NCBI RefSeq assembly: GCF_007109225.1
Contig: NZ_VJZK01000001.1
Coordinates: 62,001-126,000, forward strand
DNA: 64,000 bases
Direction: 5' to 3'
Origin: Flavobacterium sp. GT3R68
Lineage (GTDB): Bacteria; Bacteroidota; Bacteroidia; Flavobacteriales; Flavobacteriaceae
Under the pieces are notes generated by a model, which did not search any database, was not told the DNA's origin, and worked only from the letters and a program-made list of their open reading frames with translations. Shown piece after piece: positions 36,595 to 45,315 of the stretch (position 1 is the first letter of the stretch; every line of letters begins with the position of its first letter). The translations under genes and the position numbers were made by a program.

Positions 36595-38775
36595 ATGAAA
36601 ACTGCTTTAAAATTTTCTTCGATTATAGCCTTGGCGCTATTTTCGAACAGTAGTGTTTTTGCACAGGAAAAAACCAAAACCGACACTACAAAATCCAAAA
36701 CAATCAATCTAGATGAAGTTTTAGTTTCCACTGTCCGTGTGACCGAACAAACGCCTGTGGCCTTTTCCAATATCAATAAAGAGGAGCTGGCGAAACGCAA
36801 TTTGGGTCAGGACATTCCATTATTAATGAACTTCCTTCCATCGGTGGTTACCACTACCGATGCAGGAAATGGCGTGGGCTACACCGGAATCCGGGTACGT
36901 GGAAGCGACGGGACGCGTGTGAATGTGACTTTAAACGGAATCCCATACAACGATAGCGAAAGCATGGGAACTTATTTTGTCGATATGCCCGATTTCGCAT
37001 CTTCTGTAGAGAGCCTGCAATTACAGCGCGGGGTTGGAACTTCAACAAATGGAGCGGGAGCTTTTGGCGCAAGCCTGAATTTACTTACTGATAGCTATTC
37101 TAAGGAAAGTAAAGGAGAGATTTCAAATTCCGGCGGAAGTTTCAATACCCGGAAACATACGGTAAAATTCAGCACCGGATTAATGAACAACCAGTTTGAA
37201 ATTGCCGGAAGGCTTTCTAATATTGCGTCAGACGGCTACATTGACCGGGCATCGTCGGATTTAAAATCGTATTTCCTGCAAGGAACTTTCGTTGGAAAAA
37301 CCACTTTAATCAAGGCGCTTGTTTTTGGAGGCCATGAAAGAACCTACCAAGCCTGGAATGGAATTGATGCCGCAACCTTAAAAACGAACCGCACTTTTAA
37401 TTCTGCGGGAATGTATTTTGATGATGCCGGAACCATGAAGTTTTACGAAAATGAAGTGGATAACTACAACCAGGATCATTATCAATTGCATTGGAGCGAA
37501 AAATTATCGAAACATTGGAATATGAATATGGCTTTGCATTATACCAAAGGAAAAGGCTATTATGAAAGTTTTAAAGAAGATGCCGATTTTGCTGATTATG
37601 GATTCACACCAATCGTTATTGGAGGAGAAACCGTTAATACAACAGATTTGGTCAGAAGAAAATGGCTGGACAATGATTTTTACGGAACCACTTTTTCTGC
37701 CAATTATAAAAATGAAAACCTGGACCTGATTCTCGGATACGGGCTTAACAAATATGAAGGGCTGCACTACGGAGAAGTAATCTGGGCCAGGTATGCTTCG
37801 GATAGTGAACTGGGTGACCATTACTATAATGATCAGGCTACTAAAATCGACGAGAATATCTTTGCAAAAGCCAATTATCAGTTAACCAAAGAACTGAGCT
37901 TGTACGGGGATTTACAAATCAGGACTGTGACCTATAAAGCAGACAGCCCGGAAACCGGATCAGTGAATGACACATTCCAGTTCTTTAATCCAAAAGCGGG
38001 CATAACGTATGCCGTGAACACCAAAAACAGTTTATATCTGTCATATGCGCGTGCGAATCGTGAGCCAAACAGGACCGATTATGAAAATGGAAATCCAAAA
38101 CCGGAAAAACTAAATGATTTCGAATTGGGCTGGAGATTGAATACCCCTAAAACAAAACTGAACGTAAATACGTATTTCATGTTTTATAAGGACCAACTGG
38201 TGTTAACCGGTGCGTTGGATGATGTGGGTTCTCCTTTGAGAGAAAATGTGGGAGACAGTTACCGTATAGGAATTGAATTAGATGCGGCGGTTACTTTATC
38301 TGAAATGGTGTCCATCAGGCCTAACATTACCCTTAGTACTAATAAGAATGTAGATTATCATTTTCAGAGAGATGGCGTGTTACAGGATTTAGGAGATACT
38401 GATATTGCTTATTCTCCAAGCATTGTTGCGGGAAACATCTTGGCTGTTACACCTTTTAAAAACCTGCAGGTTAACTTTCTTTCAAAATTCGTAGGAGAGC
38501 AATTTATGGGGAATATCGATTCGGAAAGTTCCAAACTGGACAGCTATTTTGTCAATGACCTGAGTATGTCTTATGAACTTTTAACCAAAAAAGTATTCAA
38601 ATCCATCGTTTTTACAGGGTTGATTAACAACATTTTTGATGCCAAATATGAATCAAATGGTTATTACTACACGTATGACGACGATTCTTCAGGATCCCCA
38701 ATCACTTACGATGGAGCAGGTTATTATCCTCAGGCAGGAATCAATTTCTTAGTGGGAGTGACTTTGAAATTCTAA
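36595..38775 (+). CDS. TonB-dependent receptor, probable thiamine-type transporter
   Basis: 726 residues: signal peptide ending SSVFAQ, plug domain (LDEVLVSTVRV, YTGIRVRGSDGTRVNVTLNG, LQLQRGVGTSTNGAGAFG) and a beta-barrel ending in an aromatic residue (GVTLKF). Control by a TPP riboswitch indicates uptake of thiamine or a derivative across the outer membrane, as predicted for the OMR1 group of Bacteroidota. It lacks a SusD partner. Confidence 0.9.
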   Translation: MKTALKFSSIIALALFSNSSVFAQEKTKTDTTKSKTINLDEVLVSTVRVTEQTPVAFSNINKEELAKRNLGQDIPLLMNFLPSVVTTTDAGNGVGYTGIRVRGSDGTRVNVTLNGIPYNDSESMGTYFVDMPDFASSVESLQLQRGVGTSTNGAGAFGASLNLLTDSYSKESKGEISNSGGSFNTRKHTVKFSTGLMNNQFEIAGRLSNIASDGYIDRASSDLKSYFLQGTFVGKTTLIKALVFGGHERTYQAWNGIDAATLKTNRTFNSAGMYFDDAGTMKFYENEVDNYNQDHYQLHWSEKLSKHWNMNMALHYTKGKGYYESFKEDADFADYGFTPIVIGGETVNTTDLVRRKWLDNDFYGTTFSANYKNENLDLILGYGLNKYEGLHYGEVIWARYASDSELGDHYYNDQATKIDENIFAKANYQLTKELSLYGDLQIRTVTYKADSPETGSVNDTFQFFNPKAGITYAVNTKNSLYLSYARANREPNRTDYENGNPKPEKLNDFELGWRLNTPKTKLNVNTYFMFYKDQLVLTGALDDVGSPLRENVGDSYRIGIELDAAVTLSEMVSIRPNITLSTNKNVDYHFQRDGVLQDLGDTDIAYSPSIVAGNILAVTPFKNLQVNFLSKFVGEQFMGNIDSESSKLDSYFVNDLSMSYELLTKKVFKSIVFTGLINNIFDAKYESNGYYYTYDDDSSGSPITYDGAGYYPQAGINFLVGVTLKF

Positions 38776-38795
38776 GATTTTCATTATTTGTTGGG

Positions 38796-38834
38796 ACAGC
38801 AGGGTCATCTTCACGGATGCTCTGCTGTTTTTTA
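38796..38834. terminator. Bidirectional terminator
   Basis: ACAGCAG/CTGCTGT outer stem with an extended inner arm and T-run, between convergent genes. Confidence 0.75.
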
Positions 38835-39245
38835 ATTATAGACCCGAATCAAATTCCCATTTGCCTCGACACGATAAGGTTTCATCGGATATTGTTTTCC
38901 CTGGCTTTGACCCGTATACAAACTATAGGAAGCACTGTCACAGGAACAAACTGCGTTGATTCCGTTTTTTGACATCGTCGAACACGAACTTATAGCTTGA
39001 TTGGGACAGGCCGCATCAAAAGCAGTATACCCGCTTCCGGTGTTGAAAACAAAAATACCCCGGGCACCATAACTTCCAATATACACCCCATTTCCCGCAA
39101 ACTTCAGATTATTATACGTCGGCAAATCGGTATTGATGTCTACAGAGAAACCATAATTGGGAATATACGGATTGTGATTATTAAAATTTTCACTTTCACA
39201 GCTAAATATAAATGGCAATAACAATAACAGGATATATTTTTTCAT
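38832..39245 (-). CDS. Lipoprotein with a degenerate Rieske-like fold
   Basis: 137 residues with a lipobox (LLLPFIFSC). FVFNTGSGYTAFDAACPNQ, VCSCDSASYSLYTGQSQG and PYRVEANGNLIRVYN follow the order of a Rieske domain, but the histidine ligands of both C-x-H and C-x2-H motifs are missing (CPN, CSCD). It probably does not hold a standard 2Fe-2S cluster. Function unknown. Confidence 0.7.
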   Translation of the reverse strand: MKKYILLLLLPFIFSCESENFNNHNPYIPNYGFSVDINTDLPTYNNLKFAGNGVYIGSYGARGIFVFNTGSGYTAFDAACPNQAISSCSTMSKNGINAVCSCDSASYSLYTGQSQGKQYPMKPYRVEANGNLIRVYN

Positions 39246-39324
39246 CTTTCAAAATTTCTTAAAATAATAGCGTGAACAAATTTAATTTATTTAACTTTGA
39301 ATTCTATTGGAATGACATTTAATA

Positions 39325-39354
39325 TTGACTAAAAATAAATAGCTATTATCTTTG
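39325..39354 (+). promoter_or_regulatory. Promoter of greA
   Basis: TTG at 39325-39327 and TATCTTTG at 39347-39354, 19 bases apart; transcription should begin near 39360. Confidence 0.8.
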
Positions 39355-39361
39355 CAAAAAG

Positions 39362-39386
39362 AAATCCCGTTCCGATGGGATTTTTT
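39362..39386 (+). terminator. Terminator-like hairpin in the greA leader
   Basis: AAATCCC/GGGATTT stem around GTTCCGAT, followed by six T (39381-39386). It begins within a few bases of the expected transcript start and ends 24 bases before the greA ATG, so it could attenuate greA. Confidence 0.65.
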
Positions 39387-39410
39387 CTATTTTATATAAA
39401 CGATGAAATT

Positions 39411-39887
39411 ATGAGCGCAGTATCTTACTACACAGCAGAAGGATTGAAGAAATTGAGGGAAGAATTAGACCACTTAAAAAGCGTGATGCGTCCAAAAGCA
39501 TCTCAAGATATAGCAGAAGCAAGAGATAAAGGTGATTTATCTGAAAATGCTGAATACGATGCGGCCAAAGAAGCGCAGGGTATGCTGGAAATGCGTATTG
39601 CCAAATTGGAAGAAGTTCATGCCAATGCACGATTGATTGATGAAACGCATCTGGATGTTTCCAAAGTATTGGTCCTGTCTAATGTAAAAATCAAGAATCA
39701 GTCTAACGGCACTGAAATGAAATACACGTTGGTAGCCGAAAGCGAAGCCGATCTTAAAACCGGGAAAATATCGGTGACTTCTCCAATTGGAAGAGGACTG
39801 CTTGGAAAATCAGTAGGTGAAGTAGCCGAAATTACTGTTCCGAACGGTATACTGAAATTTGAGATTTTAGAAATTTCCAGAGACTAA
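39411..39887 (+). CDS. greA: Transcription elongation factor GreA
   Basis: Rescues backtracked RNA polymerase by stimulating transcript cleavage. 158 residues from the ATG at 39411; an upstream in-frame start at 39375 lies in the leader hairpin. The coiled-coil tip carries the acidic pair in ARDKGDLSENAEYDAAKEAQ, and the C-terminal domain has SPIGRGLLGKSVGE. The HIT gene follows after ten bases. Confidence 0.97.
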   Translation: MSAVSYYTAEGLKKLREELDHLKSVMRPKASQDIAEARDKGDLSENAEYDAAKEAQGMLEMRIAKLEEVHANARLIDETHLDVSKVLVLSNVKIKNQSNGTEMKYTLVAESEADLKTGKISVTSPIGRGLLGKSVGEVAEITVPNGILKFEILEISRD

Positions 39888-39897
39888 ACCAAAGCGT

Positions 39898-40287
39898 ATG
39901 TCAACCATTTTTACAAAAATCATAAACGGTGAAATCCCAAGCTATAAAGTAGCCGAGGACGAGAACTACCTGGCTTTTTTAGATGTGAATCCCAATGCAA
40001 AGGGACATACTTTATGCATCCCGAAATTCGAGGTCAACAAGATTTTTGATATGGATGAAGCGCATTATTTGGGTCTGATGCATTTTTCCAGAAAAGTGGC
40101 CATTGCCCTTGAAAAAGCTGTGCCCTGCAAAAGAGTCGGTATGGCGGTTATCGGACTGGAAGTACCGCATGCACATGTGCACCTGATTCCGCTGAATGAA
40201 ATGGGCGAAATGACTTTCAAACATAAAGTAACCCTGACTCCGGAGGAATTTGAAGCTCTGGCCAAAAAAATCAATTCTTTTTTATAA
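39898..40287 (+). CDS. HIT family protein
   Basis: Histidine-triad nucleotide hydrolase or transferase of 129 residues. The triad is HAHVHLIP near residue 93, and TIFTKIINGEIPSYKVAEDE is the usual opening. Operon with greA. Substrate not predictable beyond purine nucleotide phosphoramidates. Confidence 0.94.
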   Translation: MSTIFTKIINGEIPSYKVAEDENYLAFLDVNPNAKGHTLCIPKFEVNKIFDMDEAHYLGLMHFSRKVAIALEKAVPCKRVGMAVIGLEVPHAHVHLIPLNEMGEMTFKHKVTLTPEEFEALAKKINSFL

Positions 40288-40374
40288 TACTGATAATCAA
40301 TGCCTCCCATTTTTTTTGATTAGAAATTTGGAATGACTTTTGTGAGAGACGTATCTGCTTAATTGATACTAATG

Positions 40375-41538
40375 ATGAAGAATGTTTTTTTCCTGTTTGT
40401 TTTACTTACAACCTGTTCGGTTTTCGGACAGGCACGCAATGAATACACTGCTATCGACCACATGATGGCATCCATTCCCGCAAAAGATACCCAAACCACA
40501 TCGGCAATAGCCAATTACATTAACACGCATTTTAGCAGTGACAATGATAAGATCCGTGCGGTTTTTTTCTGGACCGCTTCCAACATCAGTTATGATGTGC
40601 CCAACATGAACAGTAGGGAGCAGAAAGAAACTTCAGAAGAAAAAATCAACGAAGCATTACAGACCAGAAAAGGCGTTTGCATCCATTATGCCGAAGTCTT
40701 CCATGATCTTGCTCAAAAAGTGGGGATAGAATCGGCAATCATCGGGGGCTATACCAAACAACAAGGCGGCGTAAATTATGTTTCCCATGCGTGGTGTGGT
40801 GCCAAAATCAATAACAAATGGTACGTTTTCGACCCTACCTGGGGTTCCGGTTTTGTCAATAAAAAAACCTATATCCGGAAAATCAATAATGCTTTTTTTA
40901 AGGCAGAACCCTGGAAAATTATCGCTACCCACCTGCCTTTTGATTATATGTGGCAATTCCTGACCTATCCGGTGAGCCCAAAGGAATTCGTCAGCGGAAA
41001 ACCTGAAAATACAACAGCCAAAACCGCTTTTGATTATGAATCTGCCATTACCAATTACCAAACCCTGTCCGAGACGGAGCAATCAGTTGCCACTGTAGCC
41101 CGAATAGAACAAGCCGGCGGTAAAAATTCAGCGATATCCGAATATCTTGATGTCAAAAAGAGCCAAATCAATTATACCCGGCAGAGTAAGGTTATAGCCG
41201 ATTTTAATGAGGTCGTAAAAGCGTATAATGAAGGAGTGTATGAGTTGAACAACTTCATCCAGTACCGAAACAGACAGTTCAAACCCCATGTTTCAGATGA
41301 AGCTTTAAAAAATATGATGGCAGTAACGATGACCAAATTGCTATACAGCCAAAAACTGTTGAACAGCATAGGCTTTGTCGACAGAACCAATATGGAGACT
41401 GTCAATTCGATGCGGAAATCAATGACTGAAACGATGAGAGAAGCCAATCAACAGGAAGTGTTCGTCACGAAATACCTGAGCAAATCCAAGCTGGTACGCA
41501 AAAGCATGTTTTATAAATTGCGGACAGAGTATCTTTAA
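40375..41538 (+). CDS. Secreted transglutaminase-like domain protein
   Basis: 387 residues with a signal peptide (FLFVLLTTCSVFGQ). The transglutaminase-like core covers about residues 45-170: Cys in RKGVCIHYAEVF, His in VSHAWCGAKI, Asp in YVFDPTWGSGF. An alpha-helical C-terminal half follows with no recognised domain. The two neighbouring ATG codons at 40372 and 40375 are equally possible starts. The convergent histidine kinase gene overlaps its end by four bases. Confidence 0.85.
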   Translation: MKNVFFLFVLLTTCSVFGQARNEYTAIDHMMASIPAKDTQTTSAIANYINTHFSSDNDKIRAVFFWTASNISYDVPNMNSREQKETSEEKINEALQTRKGVCIHYAEVFHDLAQKVGIESAIIGGYTKQQGGVNYVSHAWCGAKINNKWYVFDPTWGSGFVNKKTYIRKINNAFFKAEPWKIIATHLPFDYMWQFLTYPVSPKEFVSGKPENTTAKTAFDYESAITNYQTLSETEQSVATVARIEQAGGKNSAISEYLDVKKSQINYTRQSKVIADFNEVVKAYNEGVYELNNFIQYRNRQFKPHVSDEALKNMMAVTMTKLLYSQKLLNSIGFVDRTNMETVNSMRKSMTETMREANQQEVFVTKYLSKSKLVRKSMFYKLRTEYL

Positions 41539-42689
41539 ACCGGCATATTTTTCCGGAAACAAACCTGCATAACAGTTCCTTTATTTACTTCCGAACTCAG
41601 TACTTTAATTTTTCCTTTGTGGTATTCCTCCACAATTCTTTTCGTCAGCGAAAGTCCTAACCCCCACCCTCTTCTTTTGGTGGTAAATCCCGGCTCGAAT
41701 ATTCTTTTGAATTGATTTTTCGGAATCCCTTTCCCGGAGTCGGAAATCTTGATCTTGACATATTTGGCATCTTCCTCAATGGAAACCACAATTTTACCGC
41801 GGCCCCTCATCGCATCAATGGCGTTTTTGACGAGGTTTTCGATGGTCCAGCTGTGCAATGCCGGATTAATCGAAATCATTATCGGGGTTTTGGGAGCCTT
41901 AAAATTAAATTCCACCTGCTTGGAGAATCGGGATTGCAGGTATTCAAAAGAATGCTCGGTTTCAGCAATGATATCCTTGCTTTCCAGTACCGGCTCCGAC
42001 CCTATTTTGGAAAAACGATCGGTGATGTTCTGTAACCGGACAATATCTTTTTCGATTTCGGAGACGGTGGTTTCATCCACATTATCGGCTTTCATGATTT
42101 CGAGCCATCCGATTAAAGAGGATAATGGGGTTCCAATCTGATGTGCCGTTTCTTTGGCCATACCCGCCCACAATTTATTCTGCGTGGCCATTTTGGTGCT
42201 TCTGTAGAAATTATAGACCAATCCGCCAAACAGGAAAATGATCAGCAGCAATGCCACCGGATAATACTTCAGCTTGTTCAGTAACGAGGAGTTTCCGTAA
42301 TACAGGTATTGGAATTTTCCCGGAACATATTCGATCACCACGGGCTGGTTTTCGGTGGATAATTTATATAGAAAGTCGGTGGATTTCTTTTCATTGTTAA
42401 TGATTTCATCATCGACATTAATGGTATTGATGATGCTGTCGTTCTCGGTCACCATAATCGGAATGGTCGAATTGCTGCTAAAAATTTTCAGCGGAAGGTC
42501 TAACGGGGTGTCTTCGCCGGCATTAAACAGGGTCTTCTGGGCCGTAGCCAATATCTCCATCTTCAGGCGTTCCTCATTTTTAAAAATCTGAAAAAACACG
42601 TACGTGTTCCAGAGAATCAGTGAGATGATGATAAAGGAAACAACAATGATAATCCAGCGGGTAACACTTCTTTTGTCCGAAAAGTCCAT
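41535..42689 (-). CDS. Sensor histidine kinase
   Basis: 384 residues: membrane helices near residues 11-33 and 135-155 enclose a periplasmic sensor region. The H-box is AKETAHQIGTPLSSLIGW, then an HATPase domain with N-box IENLVKNAIDAM, G1 SDSGKGIP and G2 GWGLGLSL. No response regulator is adjacent, so the partner is elsewhere. Signal unknown. Confidence 0.92.
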   Translation of the reverse strand: MDFSDKRSVTRWIIIVVSFIIISLILWNTYVFFQIFKNEERLKMEILATAQKTLFNAGEDTPLDLPLKIFSSNSTIPIMVTENDSIINTINVDDEIINNEKKSTDFLYKLSTENQPVVIEYVPGKFQYLYYGNSSLLNKLKYYPVALLLIIFLFGGLVYNFYRSTKMATQNKLWAGMAKETAHQIGTPLSSLIGWLEIMKADNVDETTVSEIEKDIVRLQNITDRFSKIGSEPVLESKDIIAETEHSFEYLQSRFSKQVEFNFKAPKTPIMISINPALHSWTIENLVKNAIDAMRGRGKIVVSIEEDAKYVKIKISDSGKGIPKNQFKRIFEPGFTTKRRGWGLGLSLTKRIVEEYHKGKIKVLSSEVNKGTVMQVCFRKNMPV

Positions 42690-42790
42690 ACAGTCAATTT
42701 TGTGGCATAAATATAACGAAATATTGGGATTGAAAGTATCCCTATCCCTTTTTGAAGCCCATTTCCTCTTTCAGCTATTTTTTAAATAGA

Positions 42791-42933
42791 ACACGGATGA
42801 CACCCATTTGACAGATCGGCACAGATTATTTTAGTTATATAAAAAAAACAGGAGTTACAAAAAATTTTCAAGGCAGAATATAGTAACAAATTTCTATCGG
42901 TGGAAAATCCGATTAAATCCGTGTCATCCGTGT
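42791..42933. mobile_element. MITE-like element with 13-bp terminal inverted repeats
   Basis: ACACGGATGACAC (42791-42803) and GTGTCATCCGTGT (42921-42933) are perfect inverted ends of a 143-bp AT-rich insert without coding capacity. Subterminal pieces such as GATCGGCACAGATT and AAATCCGTGTCATCCG resemble dispersed flavobacterial repeats. It occupies much of the 408-base gap between the kinase and the flavin reductase. Confidence 0.7.
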
Positions 42934-43097
42934 ACTTTATATAGGACGGTTTTATTTTTCGTCTCCAGACAAAAAAATATCAAGCTAAAATAACGAAAGG
43001 TATTCCGGCTATTTCCAATCATTTAGTTGATAAATCGTAAAAACAACGGTCGCCATTCTGAATTCCTTTTATTACTTTTGTCTAAATTGAAAATTTT

Positions 43098-43982
43098 ATG
43101 ATCAGTATTGAACCCAAAGACATCACTTCAGCCAAATTACAAGGGTATCTGCAAAGTTCCGTAGGCCCGCGTCCGATAGCATTTGCCAGCACGATGGATA
43201 CCGACGGAAATCCCAACTTATCACCTTTCAGTTTTTTTAATGTCTTCAGTTCGAATCCGCCCATCTTAATTTTCTCCCCTGCCCGACGCGTTCGCGACAA
43301 TACCATCAAACACACCCTCATCAATGCCGACGCTACCCGCGAAGTGGTGATTAATGTGGTGAATTATGATATTGTACAGCAGGTCTCGCTGTCGAGCACC
43401 GAATATGCCGATGGTATCAATGAATTCCTGAAATCCGGGTTGACGATGGTCCCTTCGGATATTGTGAAACCGTACCGCGTGGCCGAATCCCCGGTGCAGT
43501 TTGAATGCAAAGTCAATGACATCATTCAATTGGGAACCGAAGGCGGCGCCGGAAACCTGATTATCTGTGAGGTCGTAAAAATTCATATCGACGAATCCGT
43601 TCTGGATGAGAATGGTTCGATCGATCAGCATAAAATTGATTTGGTTTCCCGAATGGGAGGCAATTGGTATTCGCGTTCCAATCAAGGACTGTTTGAGGTC
43701 CCTAAACCGCTGACCACCTTAGGGATTGGTGTGGACGAAATTCCGCAATTCATCCGTGAAAGCCCTGTTTTCAACGGAAACGACCTCGGGATGCTGGGTA
43801 ACATTGAGGCATTGCCCACAAGAGAAGAAATTGATATATTTGTAAAGGAAAATTTTGCCGTAAAAGGCGTTTTGAGTGCCGATGATATTTTGAAACAGCA
43901 CCAGAAAGCCAAAGAGTACCTCAACAACCATGATGTACTGTCGGCGTGGAAAGTTTTATTAGCCAAGGGAATCAGTTCCTAA
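43098..43982 (+). CDS. Flavin reductase family protein
   Basis: 294 residues. The FMN-binding split barrel is shown by SSVGPRPIAFASTMD, GNPNLSPFSFFNVFSSNPP and REVVINVVNYDI. It probably reduces or binds FMN; the specific partner is unknown. The C-terminal 80 residues are helical and less conserved. A TACTTTTG box at 43073-43080 lies directly upstream. Confidence 0.88.
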   Translation: MISIEPKDITSAKLQGYLQSSVGPRPIAFASTMDTDGNPNLSPFSFFNVFSSNPPILIFSPARRVRDNTIKHTLINADATREVVINVVNYDIVQQVSLSSTEYADGINEFLKSGLTMVPSDIVKPYRVAESPVQFECKVNDIIQLGTEGGAGNLIICEVVKIHIDESVLDENGSIDQHKIDLVSRMGGNWYSRSNQGLFEVPKPLTTLGIGVDEIPQFIRESPVFNGNDLGMLGNIEALPTREEIDIFVKENFAVKGVLSADDILKQHQKAKEYLNNHDVLSAWKVLLAKGISS

Positions 43983-44027
43983 ACAGAGTAAAAAACAGCA
44001 ATAGAAACAGTAATAAAAATAAGCAAG

Positions 44028-44402
44028 ATGGAAGTTACAGGAAAGATTAAAGTGGTAAATGCAGCGCAGCAAGTGAGTGCAGCATTCAAAAAAAGAGAAT
44101 TAGTTGTTACTACGGATGAGCAATATCCTCAGCACATCATGATTGAGTTTACTCAGGATAAATGTGATTTATTGAACAATTATAATGTAGGTGATGCCGT
44201 AAAAGTTTCGATCAACCTGAGAGGAAGAGAATGGGTAAGCCCACAGAATGAAACCAAATATTTCAACAGTATCCAGGGATGGAGAATTGAAAAAATGCAG
44301 GCTGATGGGGCTTCGAACCAGGCGCCGCCAATGCCAAGCGCTGGTACCTTTGAACCGGCACCAAGCTTTAAGGAAGAAGATCACGACGATTTACCTTTCT
44401 AA
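44028..44402 (+). CDS. DUF3127 protein with an SSB-like C-terminal tip
   Basis: 124 residues: an OB-fold-like domain (MEVTGKIKVVNAAQQVSAAF, VKVSINLRGREW, YFNSIQGWRIEKM), a Pro-rich linker and the tail EEDHDDLPF. The end matches the acidic DDLPF peptide with which SSB recruits partners. That suggests it joins DNA repair or replication complexes; this is inference. A terminator follows. Confidence 0.88.
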   Translation: MEVTGKIKVVNAAQQVSAAFKKRELVVTTDEQYPQHIMIEFTQDKCDLLNNYNVGDAVKVSINLRGREWVSPQNETKYFNSIQGWRIEKMQADGASNQAPPMPSAGTFEPAPSFKEEDHDDLPF

Positions 44403-44416
44403 TACAACACATTAAC

Positions 44417-44440
44417 AGCCTCGAATTTCGGGGCTTTTTT
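44417..44440 (+). terminator. Intrinsic terminator after the DUF3127 gene
   Basis: AGCCTCG/CGGGGCT stem with an AATTT loop and six T. Confidence 0.8.
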
Positions 44441-44461
44441 GAACCAAACAATCCCTGACCC

Positions 44462-45103
44462 TTGTACCATCTGTCCCAAAAAATAGTGTTCCCACCCGTT
44501 GATACCGCTGATGAAGACGGTGTCGTTGCCATAGGCGGAGATTTGTCGACGAAGCGGTTACTGCTGGCATACCAGAGCGGTATTTTCCCGTGGTTCAACC
44601 CAAACGAACCGATCTTGTGGTGGGCACCCGACCCGAGAATGGTTTTGTTCCCGGACGAGCTGGTGGTTTCAAAGAGCATGCGAGCCATTATCCGGAAAGG
44701 CACTTTTACCGTAACCTTCAACCAGAATTTCAAAGAGGTGATCCGCCATTGCCAAAACATGAGAAGGGATGGGCAAAACGGCACATGGATCAGCGACGGC
44801 ATGCGGGAGGCGTACTGCAAACTCCATGAGGCGGGTATTGCCAAATCGGTAGAGGTGTGGCAGGATGGCGAACTCGTGGGCGGGTTGTATGGCATTGACC
44901 TGGGCCATGTGTTTTGTGGAGAGAGCATGTTCTCGAAACGGAGCAATGCCTCTAAGGCGGGGTTTATCGCTTTGGTGGAGTACCTGAAGGCACACCAGTA
45001 TCACCTGCTGGACTGCCAGATGCACAATGAGCATTTGGAGAGTTTGGGGTGTAGAGAGATTCCGCGGGAGGATTTTATGAAGATTTTAAAGGGAAAAGGT
45101 TAA
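44462..45103 (+). CDS. aat: Leucyl/phenylalanyl-tRNA-protein transferase
   Basis: Adds Leu or Phe to N-terminal Arg/Lys of proteins, making them N-degron substrates for ClpS-ClpAP. 213 residues from a TTG, because MYHLSQKIVFPPVDTADEDG is the family opening. FPWFNPNEPILWWAPDPRMV, GTWISDGMREAY, GGLYGIDLGHVFCGESMFS and DCQMHNEHLESLG are diagnostic. Confidence 0.96.
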   Translation: MYHLSQKIVFPPVDTADEDGVVAIGGDLSTKRLLLAYQSGIFPWFNPNEPILWWAPDPRMVLFPDELVVSKSMRAIIRKGTFTVTFNQNFKEVIRHCQNMRRDGQNGTWISDGMREAYCKLHEAGIAKSVEVWQDGELVGGLYGIDLGHVFCGESMFSKRSNASKAGFIALVEYLKAHQYHLLDCQMHNEHLESLGCREIPREDFMKILKGKG

Positions 45104-45157
45104 CCAAAAAATAATTGAGCGAATCACATCTTTTTCATAGATTCGCATTTTAATTAG

Positions 45158-45209
45158 CAGTCTTACTTATGTCGTCGAAAACATATTAATATAGTAAGGC
45201 TGCTTTTTG
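45158..45209 (+). repeat. Repeated hairpin, copy 1
   Basis: GCAGTCTTACT pairs with AGTAAGGCTGC (11 bp, one G-U) and a T-run follows, so it can terminate aat transcripts. The 5' stem and the loop, 28 bases from 45158 to 45185, are identical to copy 2 at 48843. A separate hairpin GCGAATC/GATTCGC lies just before it at 45120-45147. Confidence 0.75.
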
Positions 45210-45315
45210 CATTCTTCACTAAGACACTTACCATTACGGAGTAGTAGGGGGTTTTTCATTTTCATAGTTGGCGCAAACCTACTCTTTTTGGTGGTTTATC
45301 GTTATCGAAAACTTC

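Noticed and set aside
45158..45209. Plain aat terminator only
   Set aside because: It can act as one, but the identical loop in copy 2, which is not downstream of any plus-strand gene, needs another explanation.
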